Below are positions 9,532 to 19,523 of a DNA stretch of 64,000 nt, piece by piece. The notes below the pieces were generated by a model that saw only the letters and a list, made by a program, of their open reading frames with translations, searched no databases and had not been told where the DNA came from. Location: NCBI RefSeq assembly GCF_004362045.1, contig NZ_SNWX01000001.1:62001-126000 (forward strand). Direction: 5' to 3'. Source of the DNA: Halanaerobium saccharolyticum. Lineage in GTDB: Bacteria; Bacillota; Halanaerobiia; Halanaerobiales; Halanaerobiaceae. Every line of letters starts with the position of its first letter. Position 1 is the stretch's first letter. Both the position numbers and the translations under genes were made by a program.

Positions 9532-9609
9532 GGGTACCGGGTACTTGTAAAAATTTACCATAAATATTGGAGTTTGTGTCTGGTTAATTTTTACAAGTAC
9601 CCGGTACCC
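9532..9609 (+). repeat. Long palindromic element (24-bp perfect inverted repeat, extended to 29)
   Basis: The arms 9532-9555 and 9586-9609 are perfect reverse complements (24 bp, beginning GGGTACCGGGTACTTG). After one mismatch they pair for 4 more bp, leaving a 20-nt loop (9561-9580). There is no U-tract directly after it, so it is not a classic terminator, although it will form a strong hairpin in the upp transcript. Its arm shares a TACCGNNTACTTGT core with the terminal repeats of the element at 18551-18816, which suggests one family of small mobile repeats. No open frame lies inside. Confidence 0.85.
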
Positions 9610-9628
9610 TTTAGGGGAGGTAAGATAA

Positions 9629-10669
9629 TTGCTTTATCTGGCTGCTTTTATAATTACTTTAATATTATCCTTAATCATAACTCCCGTTATTATCAGGCTG
9701 GCGCATCAGCTTAATTTTATTGACCGACCGGGAGAAAGAAAAATAAACAAAAAGGTGATTGCTACAGCAGGGGGGACTGCAATTTATCTTGCCTTTATGA
9801 TTCCTCTCAGGTTTTTTCTGCCTGCCAATCAGACAATTACAGGGATCATGGTAGGTGGAACGTTTATGCTGATTTTAGGACTGCTGGATGATAAGTTCGA
9901 AATTTCTGCACCCATAAAGTTTATTGGTCAGATAATAGGTGCTCTGATTTTAATTTATTATGGAGTTAAAATTAATTTTATCACCAACCCGTTTGGCGGT
10001 TTTATCTATCTTGGTATTTATACAGTTCCTTTTACAGTTTTCTGGATTGTTAGTATCATTAATACTATTAATTTGATTGATGGTCTCGATGGCCTGGCAG
10101 CAGGAGTTTCAATTATCGCAGTTTTAACCCTTTTTGCAGTTGCGCTGCAGGAAAATCAGGTTACTGCTCCGATGCTGGCAGTTTTACTTGCCGGAAGCTG
10201 TTTTGGCTTTTTAAAATATAATTTTAATCCCGCTAAAATTTTTATGGGGGATACGGGCTCCATGTTTATCGGCTATATTATTGCGGCTGTTTCGATTACA
10301 GGTGCTCTAAAGAGTGCAGCAGCTGTGACGATTTTTGTGCCGATGCTGGCCCTGGCAATTCCAATCATGGATACTACTTTTGCTATTATTAGAAGAATAT
10401 TTAATGACCGCCCAATTGGAGAGGCTGACCACGGACATATTCACCACCGGCTGCTGGCAATTGGAATGAATCAGAAACAGGCAGTTCTTTCCGTTTATAT
10501 GATCAGTGCAATCCTGGGTACAGTTGCTTTTGTCATTAATGGAATTAAATTTGATCATGCTTTAATTATCTTTATTTCAGTTATTTTAATTATTATTTAT
10601 GGAGCCAAAAAAATCGGAATTTTTTCTGTAGAACTTCCTCAGGAAGGATGTTCCCTGGAAGACAGTTAA
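9629..10669 (+). CDS. Undecaprenyl-phosphate sugar-1-phosphate transferase (WecA/TagO/MraY family)
   Basis: A polytopic membrane enzyme that moves an N-acetylhexosamine-1-phosphate from a UDP-sugar to undecaprenyl phosphate, starting a surface polysaccharide. The 346 residues carry the family motifs in order: GLLDDKFEISAPIKF (Asp pair for Mg), NTINLIDGLDGLAAG, FNPAKIFMGDTGSMF, and the cytoplasmic HIHHRLL loop. The last motif and the lack of a pentapeptide-type pattern favour the WecA/TagO branch over MraY. TTG start with GGGGAGG about 11 bp ahead. In an LPS-bearing cell it may begin O-antigen or another glycan; the acceptor chain is not shown by the sequence. Confidence 0.9.
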   Translation: MLYLAAFIITLILSLIITPVIIRLAHQLNFIDRPGERKINKKVIATAGGTAIYLAFMIPLRFFLPANQTITGIMVGGTFMLILGLLDDKFEISAPIKFIGQIIGALILIYYGVKINFITNPFGGFIYLGIYTVPFTVFWIVSIINTINLIDGLDGLAAGVSIIAVLTLFAVALQENQVTAPMLAVLLAGSCFGFLKYNFNPAKIFMGDTGSMFIGYIIAAVSITGALKSAAAVTIFVPMLALAIPIMDTTFAIIRRIFNDRPIGEADHGHIHHRLLAIGMNQKQAVLSVYMISAILGTVAFVINGIKFDHALIIFISVILIIIYGAKKIGIFSVELPQEGCSLEDS

Positions 10670-10828
10670 TTGTAAGAAGATAGTTAATTGTAGTAAACAA
10701 ATTTATTGGAGCAATTCTCTCCTCTGTTTGTTTGTTTTTTACAGAATTTAAGTGGTTGAAGATATAAAATAAGTATTGTATAAAAACTTGTTCTTTTAAA
10801 TATTTTGTTGTTAATTTCACAAGTGAGC

Positions 10829-10857
10829 TTGCAACTTTAGTCTTAATATAATAAAAT
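10829..10857 (+). promoter_or_regulatory. Possible promoter of the ATP synthase operon
   Basis: TTGCAA (10829-10834), a 17-bp spacer and TAAAAT (10852-10857) lie just ahead of atpZ. The 209-bp gap after the transferase gene otherwise holds a short tandem repeat (AGTTAATTGTA twice, around 10667-10693) and a weak GGAG/CTCC hairpin near 10708-10724. Confidence 0.42.
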
Positions 10858-10878
10858 ATGACAAAGGTAAGATAAAAA

Positions 10879-11100
10879 ATGGATAACAAAGATTGGCGTC
10901 AAATTATGCGTGGACTTGCTCTGTTAACAGAAGTTGGTCTGGTGATAGTCGTCTCTGGAGGTATTGGTTTTGGGGCCGGTTATTTAATTGATAGTTTTTT
11001 TGATTTTGATCTTTTATTTAAATTATCAGGATTAATTGTTGGTCTGGGGGCCGGCTTTTATTCTGTTTACAAACTATTAATGTCGACTTTTGATGATTAA
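10879..11100 (+). CDS. atpZ: AtpZ/AtpI-family small membrane protein of the ATP synthase operon
   Basis: 73 residues with two hydrophobic hairpin segments (about 14-37 and 44-66) separated by a short acidic turn (DSFFDFD). Proteins of this size and pattern open many Na+-type F-ATPase operons (AtpZ/AtpQ) and are proposed to help ion uptake or assembly. It is the first gene after the predicted operon promoter and is followed by an unusually T-rich 117-bp spacer. The family call rests on size, topology and position. Confidence 0.75.
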   Translation: MDNKDWRQIMRGLALLTEVGLVIVVSGGIGFGAGYLIDSFFDFDLLFKLSGLIVGLGAGFYSVYKLLMSTFDD

Positions 11101-11217
11101 ATAAAAAGCCATTTTTAAATTTTTCTGTTCTTTTTCAGTTTAGTTTTAGTTATTTTTAAATTTGATTTATTTTAAGTTTTGTCTTTTTAAACTATTTTTA
11201 CGAGAGGAGGAATAATT
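11101..11217 (+). promoter_or_regulatory. Unusual U-rich spacer ahead of atpB
   Basis: The 117 bp between atpZ and atpB are strongly enriched in T on the coding strand, with repeated TTTTTAAATTT blocks and little possible pairing, ending in a strong GAGAGGAGG ribosome site. An unstructured U-rich stretch ahead of a membrane-subunit gene could act as a translation enhancer or an RNase E/Y entry site; that is an inference. Confidence 0.35.
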
Positions 11218-11877
11218 TTGAATCCAGGTCCGAAGATATTATTTTATCTTTTTGGAAAAGATTTTTTACCGATTACTGACACCCTGATTGTTGGCTGGGT
11301 TTCTGTAATTATTATTTTAATAGGTGCTAAATATTTAACCACCAGTTTAACTATCCGACCTAACGGTAAGCAGAATGTAGCAGAGTTTATAATAGAAATC
11401 ATTTATAAACAGATTGAACCTATGCTGCCGGGAGAAGGCTGGAGATTCCTTCCTTTTATTGCGACTATTTTTATTTACGTTGGAGTTGGAAATCTGATTG
11501 GAGTTGTACCCGGTGTCACCAATCCGACTGGTGATTTAAATACCACCCTGGGACTGGCACTGGTAGTATTTGTTGTCACTCAGTATGAAGGAATGCGGGA
11601 ATATGGTGTCTGGGGATATATAAAAAGTTTTGCCGAACCGGTAATCTTTTTACTTCCAATTAATATCATAGGAGAATTAGCGAAACCTATTTCTCACTCA
11701 TTTCGTCTTTTTGGTAATATTGTTGGTGGAGGTATAATTATAACACTTATTTATCAGGCAGCTCCGTTTTTAATTCCCGTACCACTACATGCCTGGTTTG
11801 GGATATTTGTTGGTGCAATTCAGGCTCTGATCTTTGGAATGGTTGCTATTGCCTATATTTCAGTTGCTAAGTCTTAG
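11218..11877 (+). CDS. atpB: ATP synthase F0 subunit a
   Basis: The stator channel subunit, which gives ions access to the c ring. 219 residues with about five membrane helices. The essential Arg is R163 in the segment ELAKPISHSFRLFGN. TTG start with GAGGAGG 6 bases ahead. Directly followed by the first of two c-subunit genes. Confidence 0.95.
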   Translation: MNPGPKILFYLFGKDFLPITDTLIVGWVSVIIILIGAKYLTTSLTIRPNGKQNVAEFIIEIIYKQIEPMLPGEGWRFLPFIATIFIYVGVGNLIGVVPGVTNPTGDLNTTLGLALVVFVVTQYEGMREYGVWGYIKSFAEPVIFLLPINIIGELAKPISHSFRLFGNIVGGGIIITLIYQAAPFLIPVPLHAWFGIFVGAIQALIFGMVAIAYISVAKS

Positions 11878-11883
11878 TCTTGA

Positions 11884-12156
<273 letters not shown>

Positions 12157-12196
12157 CTTTGTAATAATTGAGAAGTAAATGATTAAGGAGTAATAG

Positions 12197-12604
12197 ATGA
12201 AAGATATTGATGATCCACAAAAAGTACAGAAAGAAATCCTGAAAAAAACTTATTTGATTTCTTTGCTGCCAATTATATCTTCTTTACTGGCAGGAGAATA
12301 TGATGTTACCCTCGGCTTTATTTTTGGCCTGGTAATTGCAACTCTTCTGTTAAGATTAAAATATAATAACATAATTAGGGCATTGAGTATGGAAGAAGAA
12401 TCAGCTGAAAAGTTTATCAGAAACAGATACTTTTTAGAATATGCTCTTTATTTTCTGGTTCTGGTTACTGCCGTTAGACATGCCAGATTAAATTTCCTGG
12501 CAGCTGCAGTAGGTTTGTTTATGATTAAATTTGTTGTGATTTCATGGTCAGTTATTGATTTACTTAAAGATACTTTTCAAAGTAAAATTGATGAGTATAA
12601 ATAA
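12197..12604 (+). CDS. AtpI-like ATP synthase assembly protein
   Basis: 135 residues with four hydrophobic segments and charged ends. Length, topology and place match AtpI-type proteins, which aid assembly of the c ring. Here it lies between the two c-subunit genes, an unusual position, since AtpI normally opens the operon. That role is at present filled by the AtpZ-like gene at 10879. ATG 12197 has AAGGAG upstream. The assignment leans on context; sequence motifs are few. Confidence 0.65.
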   Translation: MKDIDDPQKVQKEILKKTYLISLLPIISSLLAGEYDVTLGFIFGLVIATLLLRLKYNNIIRALSMEEESAEKFIRNRYFLEYALYFLVLVTAVRHARLNFLAAAVGLFMIKFVVISWSVIDLLKDTFQSKIDEYK

Positions 12605-12620
12605 TGATTTTTGTTTTTAA

Positions 12621-12899
<279 letters not shown>

Positions 12900-12912
12900 T
12901 TTAAGTCTGTAA

Positions 12913-13028
12913 TTAAGTCGGGAGAGTAATTCTCCTGACTTAATAGTACTTACTATATTATTTGTTTGTCAGCCCATCTTATAATGATGGGCCGCTAATA
13001 AAATCGGCAGCTTTAATTGTCGTTTTTT
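12913..13028 (+). promoter_or_regulatory. Three tandem hairpins between the c-subunit and b-subunit genes
   Basis: Hairpin 1 has a 13-bp stem (12913-12925 with 12931-12943, one G-U). Hairpin 2 is a perfect 7-bp stem (12972-12978 with 12986-12992). Hairpin 3 is a short stem (13005-13009 with 13018-13022) followed by six T residues, so it looks like a weak terminator. Together they split the operon into F0 a/c and b/F1 parts and could favour extra c-subunit mRNA. This is the 189-bp gap between c2 and atpF. Confidence 0.6.
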
Positions 13029-13100
13029 ATAAAATTTTTGAGTATAAATATTTTGGGCAGAAATTAAGCCTGAATTATCTTTCAGGAGGTGAATGTACTC

Positions 13101-13601
13101 TTGGTTAATATTAACACTACAATGTTATGGCAGTTAGTAAACTTTTTTGTTTTAATGTTTTTACTAAAAAGATATCTCTATTCTCCAGTAAAAGAGATAC
13201 TGGATAAAAGAGCCGATCAGATCAACAGTGATCTGGATCAAGCCGAAGAGACACGCGAAGAAGCAGAAGAACTTAAAGCAGAATATGAGCAGAAACTTAA
13301 AAATGCTCATAATGAGGCTCAAAAAATTGTAGATAAAGCAGAAAGTAGAGCCAACAAAAAAGCAAAAGATATTATAAATAAGGCAGAAGATAAAGCTGAG
13401 AACTTAAAGGCCAAAAAGTTAGAAGAGATTGAACAGGCCAAAAAGGAGGCAGCAGCTGAACTCAGAGACAATATTGCTGATTACACAGTTCAGGCAGCAA
13501 ATAAACTAATCCAGGAGCAGTTAAACGAGGACAAACATCAGCAGATGATTATGGACTTTATAGACCAGCTTGATAAAGAGAAACTGGGTGAACTGCAATG
13601 A
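13101..13601 (+). CDS. atpF: ATP synthase F0 subunit b
   Basis: Peripheral stalk: one N-terminal membrane helix (about residues 8-26) followed by a long charged coiled coil rich in Ala, Glu and Lys. The frame opens at GTG 13089, but that codon is in the GGAGG ribosome site (13085-13089); TTG 13101 is the better start and gives 166 residues. It overlaps atpH by 4 bp (ATGA). Confidence 0.93.
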   Translation: MVNINTTMLWQLVNFFVLMFLLKRYLYSPVKEILDKRADQINSDLDQAEETREEAEELKAEYEQKLKNAHNEAQKIVDKAESRANKKAKDIINKAEDKAENLKAKKLEEIEQAKKEAAAELRDNIADYTVQAANKLIQEQLNEDKHQQMIMDFIDQLDKEKLGELQ

Positions 13602-14158
13602 GAAATGAAGTAGCATCTAAATACAGTCGTGCTTTATTTGGACTGGGAAAAGACCATGATAATCTATTGGAATTAAAAAGAAATTTGTCTGAATTCTGGC
13701 AGCTGGTACAGGAAAATGAAGATTTGAATATGCTTCTTTTCCATCAGCGGATAACTCCAGAAGATAAAAAAAGAACTCTGGAGAAAATCTTTGCTGAAGA
13801 GCTGGATCAGGATATTTTACATTTTCTTTTTATCTTAATTGAAAAAAGAAGAGAGTTTTTTCTGGAATCAATTCTCAAAGAATTCAATACACTGGTTGAT
13901 GATGCGGAAAGCATTTTGCATGTAGAAGTTACATCAGCTGTGGAATTAAATGATTCGATGTTAAATAAATTAAAAGAAAAATTAGATTCACTATTAGATT
14001 ATAATATTCAGATTGAAAATAAAGTTGATCAAGAAATCATTGCTGGTATTGTTCTGAAAATTGAAGATTATATTATCGATGGCAGCCTGTTCTATGAGCT
14101 CAACTCACTGAAGCAGAAGCTAAAATCGATTCCAGTAAGTAAGTTAGGGGTGAATTAA
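13598..14158 (+). CDS. atpH: ATP synthase F1 subunit delta
   Basis: Links the b-subunit stalk to the top of the alpha/beta hexamer. 186 residues: an N-terminal helical bundle ([13 protein letters not shown] start is typical) and a C-terminal two-layer domain ([15 protein letters not shown]). ATG overlaps the atpF stop, and atpA starts two bases after its own stop. Confidence 0.94.
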   Translation: MRNEVASKYSRALFGLGKDHDNLLELKRNLSEFWQLVQENEDLNMLLFHQRITPEDKKRTLEKIFAEELDQDILHFLFILIEKRREFFLESILKEFNTLVDDAESILHVEVTSAVELNDSMLNKLKEKLDSLLDYNIQIENKVDQEIIAGIVLKIEDYIIDGSLFYELNSLKQKLKSIPVSKLGVN

Positions 14159-14159
14159 T

Positions 14160-15740
14160 TTGAAACTGAGACCTGAAGAAATAAGTTCGATTATCAAAAA
14201 AGAAATAGAAAATTATGGACAAAAATTAGAATCCGTGGGTGTCGGTACTGTATTAGATGTAGGTGATGGTATTGCTCATGTCTACGGACTTAAAGACGCT
14301 ATGTCCGGAGAACTTCTGGAATTTCCCAATGAAGTCTTTGGAATGGCTTTAAACCTTGAGGAAGATAATATCGGGGTTGTTTTACTCGGTGATGAGACAT
14401 TAATTGAAGAAGGTGATGATGTAAAACGCACCGGCCGGGTAGTGGAGGTGCCGGTTGGAGAAGCTCTTTTAGGAAGAGTTGTTAATCCACTTGGACAGCC
14501 GCTTGACGGTAAAGGTGCAATTGAAAGTGATACATATCGACCTGTAGAATCGGAAGCACCTGGTGTTGTTGATCGTCAGCCTGTAGAGGTTCCCCTGCAG
14601 ACTGGTCTAAAATCAATTGATGCGATGACTCCAATTGGTAGAGGCCAGCGTGAATTAATTATTGGTGACCGTCAGACTGGTAAAACAGCGATTGGTATTG
14701 ATACAATTATCAACCAGAAAGATAATGATGTGATCTGTATTTATGTAGCTATTGGACAGAAAAATTCAACCGTAGCTCAGCTTACAGAAAGACTGAGAGA
14801 AGAAGGAGCAATGGATTACACTATAGTAGTTTCTGCTACAGCAAGTGAGCCAGCTCCGATTAGATATATCGCACCTTATGCCGGTTGTGCTATGGGTGAG
14901 CATTTTATGTACGAAGATGATCGAGATGTATTAATAATTTATGATGATCTTTCCAAACATGCGGTAGCTTATCGTGCCATGTCACTTCTTTTAAGAAGAC
15001 CACCTGGACGTGAAGCATATCCTGGTGATGTATTTTACTTACACTCACGGTTATTAGAGCGGGCCGCCAAGTTGAATGATGATTTAGGTGGAGGTTCTTT
15101 AACTGCCCTGCCGATCATTGAAACCCAGGCTGGAGATGTTTCCGCTTACATTCCTACCAACGTTATTTCGATCACTGACGGCCAGATTTATCTTGAGAGT
15201 GAGCTGTTCTTCTCAGGTGTAAGACCGGCTGTTAACGTAGGTATTTCTGTATCTCGTGTTGGTGGTAATGCACAGATTAAGGCGATGAAGGATGTTGCCG
15301 GTACACTGCGGCTTGACTTATCACAGTATCGTGAACTTGAGGCTTTTTCCCAGTTTGGATCTGACCTTGATAAGGCAACTCAGCAGAAACTTGCTCGTGG
15401 TGAGAGAATTGTAGAGATTTTAAAACAGGATCAGTATTCACCAATGCCGGTGGCAGAACAGGTTATTATTATTTATACGGTGACTAATGGTCATTTAGAT
15501 GAGCTGCCTGTTGATAATTTGGGCCGTTTTGAAGAAGAATATCTTAATTTTATAGACAGTAATTACCCTGAAGTAAAAGAAGAAATAATTGAATCAGGAA
15601 AATTATCTGATGAACTTAAAGAAAAATTGAATGAGATGGTTAAAGAGTTTAAAGATATGTTCGAGATTCGAAAAAATACTATTGTAGATATGGATTCTAG
15701 CGAATCTGATACCGAAGCAGAGGAAGCTGAGGTGAAATAA
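14160..15740 (+). CDS. atpA: ATP synthase F1 subunit alpha
   Basis: Non-catalytic nucleotide-binding subunit of the F1 head. 526 residues; Walker A is GDRQTGKT at 169-176, and [16 protein letters not shown] includes Walker B. It is about 20 residues longer than common homologs owing to a very acidic C-terminal tail after residue 500 ([14 protein letters not shown]). TTG start with AGGGGTG upstream inside atpH. Confidence 0.97.
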   Translation: MKLRPEEISSIIKKEIENYGQKLESVGVGTVLDVGDGIAHVYGLKDAMSGELLEFPNEVFGMALNLEEDNIGVVLLGDETLIEEGDDVKRTGRVVEVPVGEALLGRVVNPLGQPLDGKGAIESDTYRPVESEAPGVVDRQPVEVPLQTGLKSIDAMTPIGRGQRELIIGDRQTGKTAIGIDTIINQKDNDVICIYVAIGQKNSTVAQLTERLREEGAMDYTIVVSATASEPAPIRYIAPYAGCAMGEHFMYEDDRDVLIIYDDLSKHAVAYRAMSLLLRRPPGREAYPGDVFYLHSRLLERAAKLNDDLGGGSLTALPIIETQAGDVSAYIPTNVISITDGQIYLESELFFSGVRPAVNVGISVSRVGGNAQIKAMKDVAGTLRLDLSQYRELEAFSQFGSDLDKATQQKLARGERIVEILKQDQYSPMPVAEQVIIIYTVTNGHLDELPVDNLGRFEEEYLNFIDSNYPEVKEEIIESGKLSDELKEKLNEMVKEFKDMFEIRKNTIVDMDSSESDTEAEEAEVK

Positions 15741-15742
15741 CA

Positions 15743-16678
15743 ATGCAGAATATGCGAGATATTCAGCGGCGGATAGGGAGTGTTAAGAACACTCAAAAGA
15801 TTACCAGAGCCATGAAAATGGTTGCTGCCGCCAAACTGAAAAATGCTCAGAATAGAGCAGAAGATGCCCGGCCATTTTTCAATAAAACAGTGGAAGTTTT
15901 AAGAGGTGTATTTACCAGAACTAAAGAAGCAGCCCACCCACTTTTAGCAGAAAGAGAAGGGGGCAGGCATCTGGTAATTGTTATTACAGGAGATCGAGGT
16001 CTCTGTGGAGCTTATAATCACAAGGTGATTGATCTGGCCGAAGAAATTGTGGAAACAGAAGAAGAAGTTTCTTTAATGGTTCTTGGGCGAAAGGCACGGG
16101 ACTATTTTCGACGTCTGGATACAGATATTATGGCTGAATATGTTCAGCTTGATGATTACCCTGGTTATGGTTTTGCCAACAATCTTGCTGATGAGATTAT
16201 TCATCATTTTGAAGCAGAAGATGTCAATAAGGTGTCGATGATTTATACCCACTTTAATTCTGCTATCAGTCAATCAGTAAAAAATATGCAGCTCTTACCG
16301 GTAGAAAAGTTTGCGGAAGAGGCAGAAAAACCTGAAACTGAGCAGAAGGAGCCTGTGGAAGCTGAGATGGATGCTGAAACGGATGCTGAAACAGTAGAAG
16401 AAGAGGGAGAAAAGAAATATGTAGATTATATTTTCGAACCCTCTCCGGCTGAAGTTTTTGATAATATTTTACCTCAGTATTTAATTAATGTTATTTATTC
16501 AGCCCTTCTGGAGTCTAAAGCAAGTGAGTTTGGTGCCCGGATGACTGCCATGGACTCTGCGACTGAAAATGCAAGTGAGATGATAGATGATCTAACCCTT
16601 AAGTATAACAGAGCTCGTCAGGCAGAAATCACTAAGGAAATTACAGAAATTGTTGGTGGAGCAGAGGCACTTAAATAA
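15743..16678 (+). CDS. atpG: ATP synthase F1 subunit gamma with an acidic insertion
   Basis: The central rotor shaft. N- and C-terminal coiled-coil helices are typical (RRIGSVKNTQKITRAMKMVAA and the end segment MTAMDSATENASEMIDDL). At 311 residues it is about 25 longer than usual. The extra length is a low-complexity acidic stretch at about 191-225, rich in Glu, Asp, Ala and Thr, inserted in the globular domain. It lies where sequence and length vary among gamma subunits, so it is likely a surface loop. Confidence 0.95.
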   Translation: MQNMRDIQRRIGSVKNTQKITRAMKMVAAAKLKNAQNRAEDARPFFNKTVEVLRGVFTRTKEAAHPLLAEREGGRHLVIVITGDRGLCGAYNHKVIDLAEEIVETEEEVSLMVLGRKARDYFRRLDTDIMAEYVQLDDYPGYGFANNLADEIIHHFEAEDVNKVSMIYTHFNSAISQSVKNMQLLPVEKFAEEAEKPETEQKEPVEAEMDAETDAETVEEEGEKKYVDYIFEPSPAEVFDNILPQYLINVIYSALLESKASEFGARMTAMDSATENASEMIDDLTLKYNRARQAEITKEITEIVGGAEALK

Positions 16679-18115
<1,437 letters not shown>

Positions 18116-18118
18116 CCA

Positions 18119-18550
18119 ATGGCTGCTGCACCAAAAATTCAGCTTGATGTGGTAACACCGCAAAAATTAGCTTATAGTGAACAGGTAGATCTGATAGAAG
18201 GACCTGCAATTGATGGTCTGATTGGTATTTTGCCTGACCATGCACCTTTAGTAACTGCAATGCAGATTGGAGTTGTAAGAGTTGTTAAAGATGGTGAGGA
18301 AATTCAGATAGCTATCAGTGAGGGTTTTATGGAGGTTCAGCCTGATCGGATTAATCTGGTGGTTAGAACCGCCGAACTGCCGGAAGAGATTGATATTGAG
18401 CGGGCGGAAGCTGCAAAAGAAAGAGCAGAAGAAAAGCTGGAAAAAGGACATGACAAAGTTGACTTTGCTAAAGCAGAAGCAGCCTATGATCGTGCTCTGG
18501 CCCGCCTCAAAGCCGCCGGTCATCAGGATCACGGCTATGATCGTTTATAA
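18119..18550 (+). CDS. atpC: ATP synthase F1 subunit epsilon
   Basis: Rotor base and brake. 143 residues: an N-terminal beta sandwich ([36 protein letters not shown]) and a C-terminal helical hairpin rich in Ala, Glu and Lys. The last residues HQDHGYDRL are not conserved, and the stop codon is the base just before a terminal inverted repeat of a 266-bp element, so the end of the gene and the operon terminator may have been remodelled by the insertion. Confidence 0.95.
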   Translation: MAAAPKIQLDVVTPQKLAYSEQVDLIEGPAIDGLIGILPDHAPLVTAMQIGVVRVVKDGEEIQIAISEGFMEVQPDRINLVVRTAELPEEIDIERAEAAKERAEEKLEKGHDKVDFAKAEAAYDRALARLKAAGHQDHGYDRL

Positions 18551-18816
18551 CACCTACCGTTTACTTGTCGACTTATGTCGATAAATGTAGAAAAGGGTAT
18601 GAGTTTATAAAACTATATAAATAGAAAAGGGCCCCCAGGGGCCCTTTTTCAGTTTAAAAGATAAAAAGTTATTAATGATAAATTGCAGTCATCAATATAT
18701 AAAATTAATTTCTTCATCTTTAAATCTGGCTTTATATTTCATCGCTTCAGTGCTGAGTAATTCCCCTGCTGATCAAAATTATATTTCGACAAAAAACGAC
18801 AAGTAAACGGTAGGTG
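18551..18816. mobile_element. MITE-like element with 20-bp perfect terminal inverted repeats
   Basis: The ends 18551-18570 and 18797-18816 are perfect 20-bp reverse complements beginning CACCTACCGTTTACTTGTCG, and similarity goes on inward with shared TGTCGA blocks. The 226-bp interior has no credible gene; it holds the terminator for the atp operon. There is no obvious target duplication. A related core (TACCGNNTACTTGT) occurs in the palindrome at 9532-9609. Size, termini and lack of a transposase fit a non-autonomous miniature element; the parent element is not in the window. Confidence 0.72.
18625..18649 (+). terminator. ATP synthase operon terminator
   Basis: A stem GGGCCC/GGGCCC (18629-18634 with 18639-18644), preceded by four A and followed by five T, with a CCAG loop. 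It lies inside the MITE-like element. Confidence 0.88.
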
Positions 18817-18874
18817 CACGTGAGGTGTACATCTCGAACTTAAAATGTTAAAATATTAAGAGGAGGGTATAGTT

Positions 18875-19435
18875 ATGACAAATGATAATGAAAGCAAATT
18901 AGAAAAAAAAGCTCGTGAGGGAGCTTTTGGTCCGACTGAAATTAAAAAAGGTGAAAAAAATAGATTTCTGGGTGAATATGAGGAACGAGTTATTGCCTAT
19001 TTGACAGAGGATCAGGTTAAAGAAACAGCTTTATACCCCGAGATAAAAGATGTTTTAAAAAGTAGTGAAGCAAACAAGCTGATTATTAGAGGAGATATCG
19101 CTAAAAAACATATCTCAGATTATATAAAATGGGCCCGGGAAAAAGGAATTCGATTTAATAGAAAAAACTCTCCGGAGTTCCGGGGAAATGTAGCGCTGGC
19201 AGTTGCTGGAAAAGATGCTGTAACTCAGCAATTTGGTCGGATTCCGGACCGTGAGGAAAAGTTGCAAAAAAAGGGTTTATCTGATAATATTATAAGGAAT
19301 GCAGGCTCATTGCTCTGCGGGGATTGTTGGAAGGAATTAATGGAAAAAGCGCCGGAGGAAAAAATTAATTATAAAAAGGCCGGCATATTCGATAAATTAA
19401 CAGGTGCCAACTGTGTAGGCTGTCAAAATAAATAA
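18875..19435 (+). CDS. DUF1694 (YueI-like) protein with two added CxxC motifs
   Basis: 186 residues of unknown function. The N-terminal two thirds match the YueI/DUF1694 pattern (FLGEYEERVIAYLTEDQV, residues 31-48; a glycine- and hydrophobic-rich central part ending in VALAVAGKDAV). The C-terminal part adds two CxxC pairs, C148/C151 and C180/C183, that could bind a metal; I do not know them in the Bacillus type. ATG with AGAGGAGGG ahead. The gene stands alone between the MITE-like element and murA. Confidence 0.75.
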   Translation: MTNDNESKLEKKAREGAFGPTEIKKGEKNRFLGEYEERVIAYLTEDQVKETALYPEIKDVLKSSEANKLIIRGDIAKKHISDYIKWAREKGIRFNRKNSPEFRGNVALAVAGKDAVTQQFGRIPDREEKLQKKGLSDNIIRNAGSLLCGDCWKELMEKAPEEKINYKKAGIFDKLTGANCVGCQNK

Positions 19436-19523
19436 CTGACATTTATTAATGAATGATTGAAGGATAAAATTTGATCTGGATTTTAAAGAAGGAATGATTT
19501 ATTTTAGAAAGGGGCTTTTAGAG

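Noticed and set aside
9532-9609. Simple intrinsic terminator for upp
   Set aside because: The stem is far longer than a terminator, and no run of T follows it; it may still slow transcription.
18551-18816. Complete insertion sequence
   Set aside because: The interior is only 226 bp and has no transposase frame on either strand.
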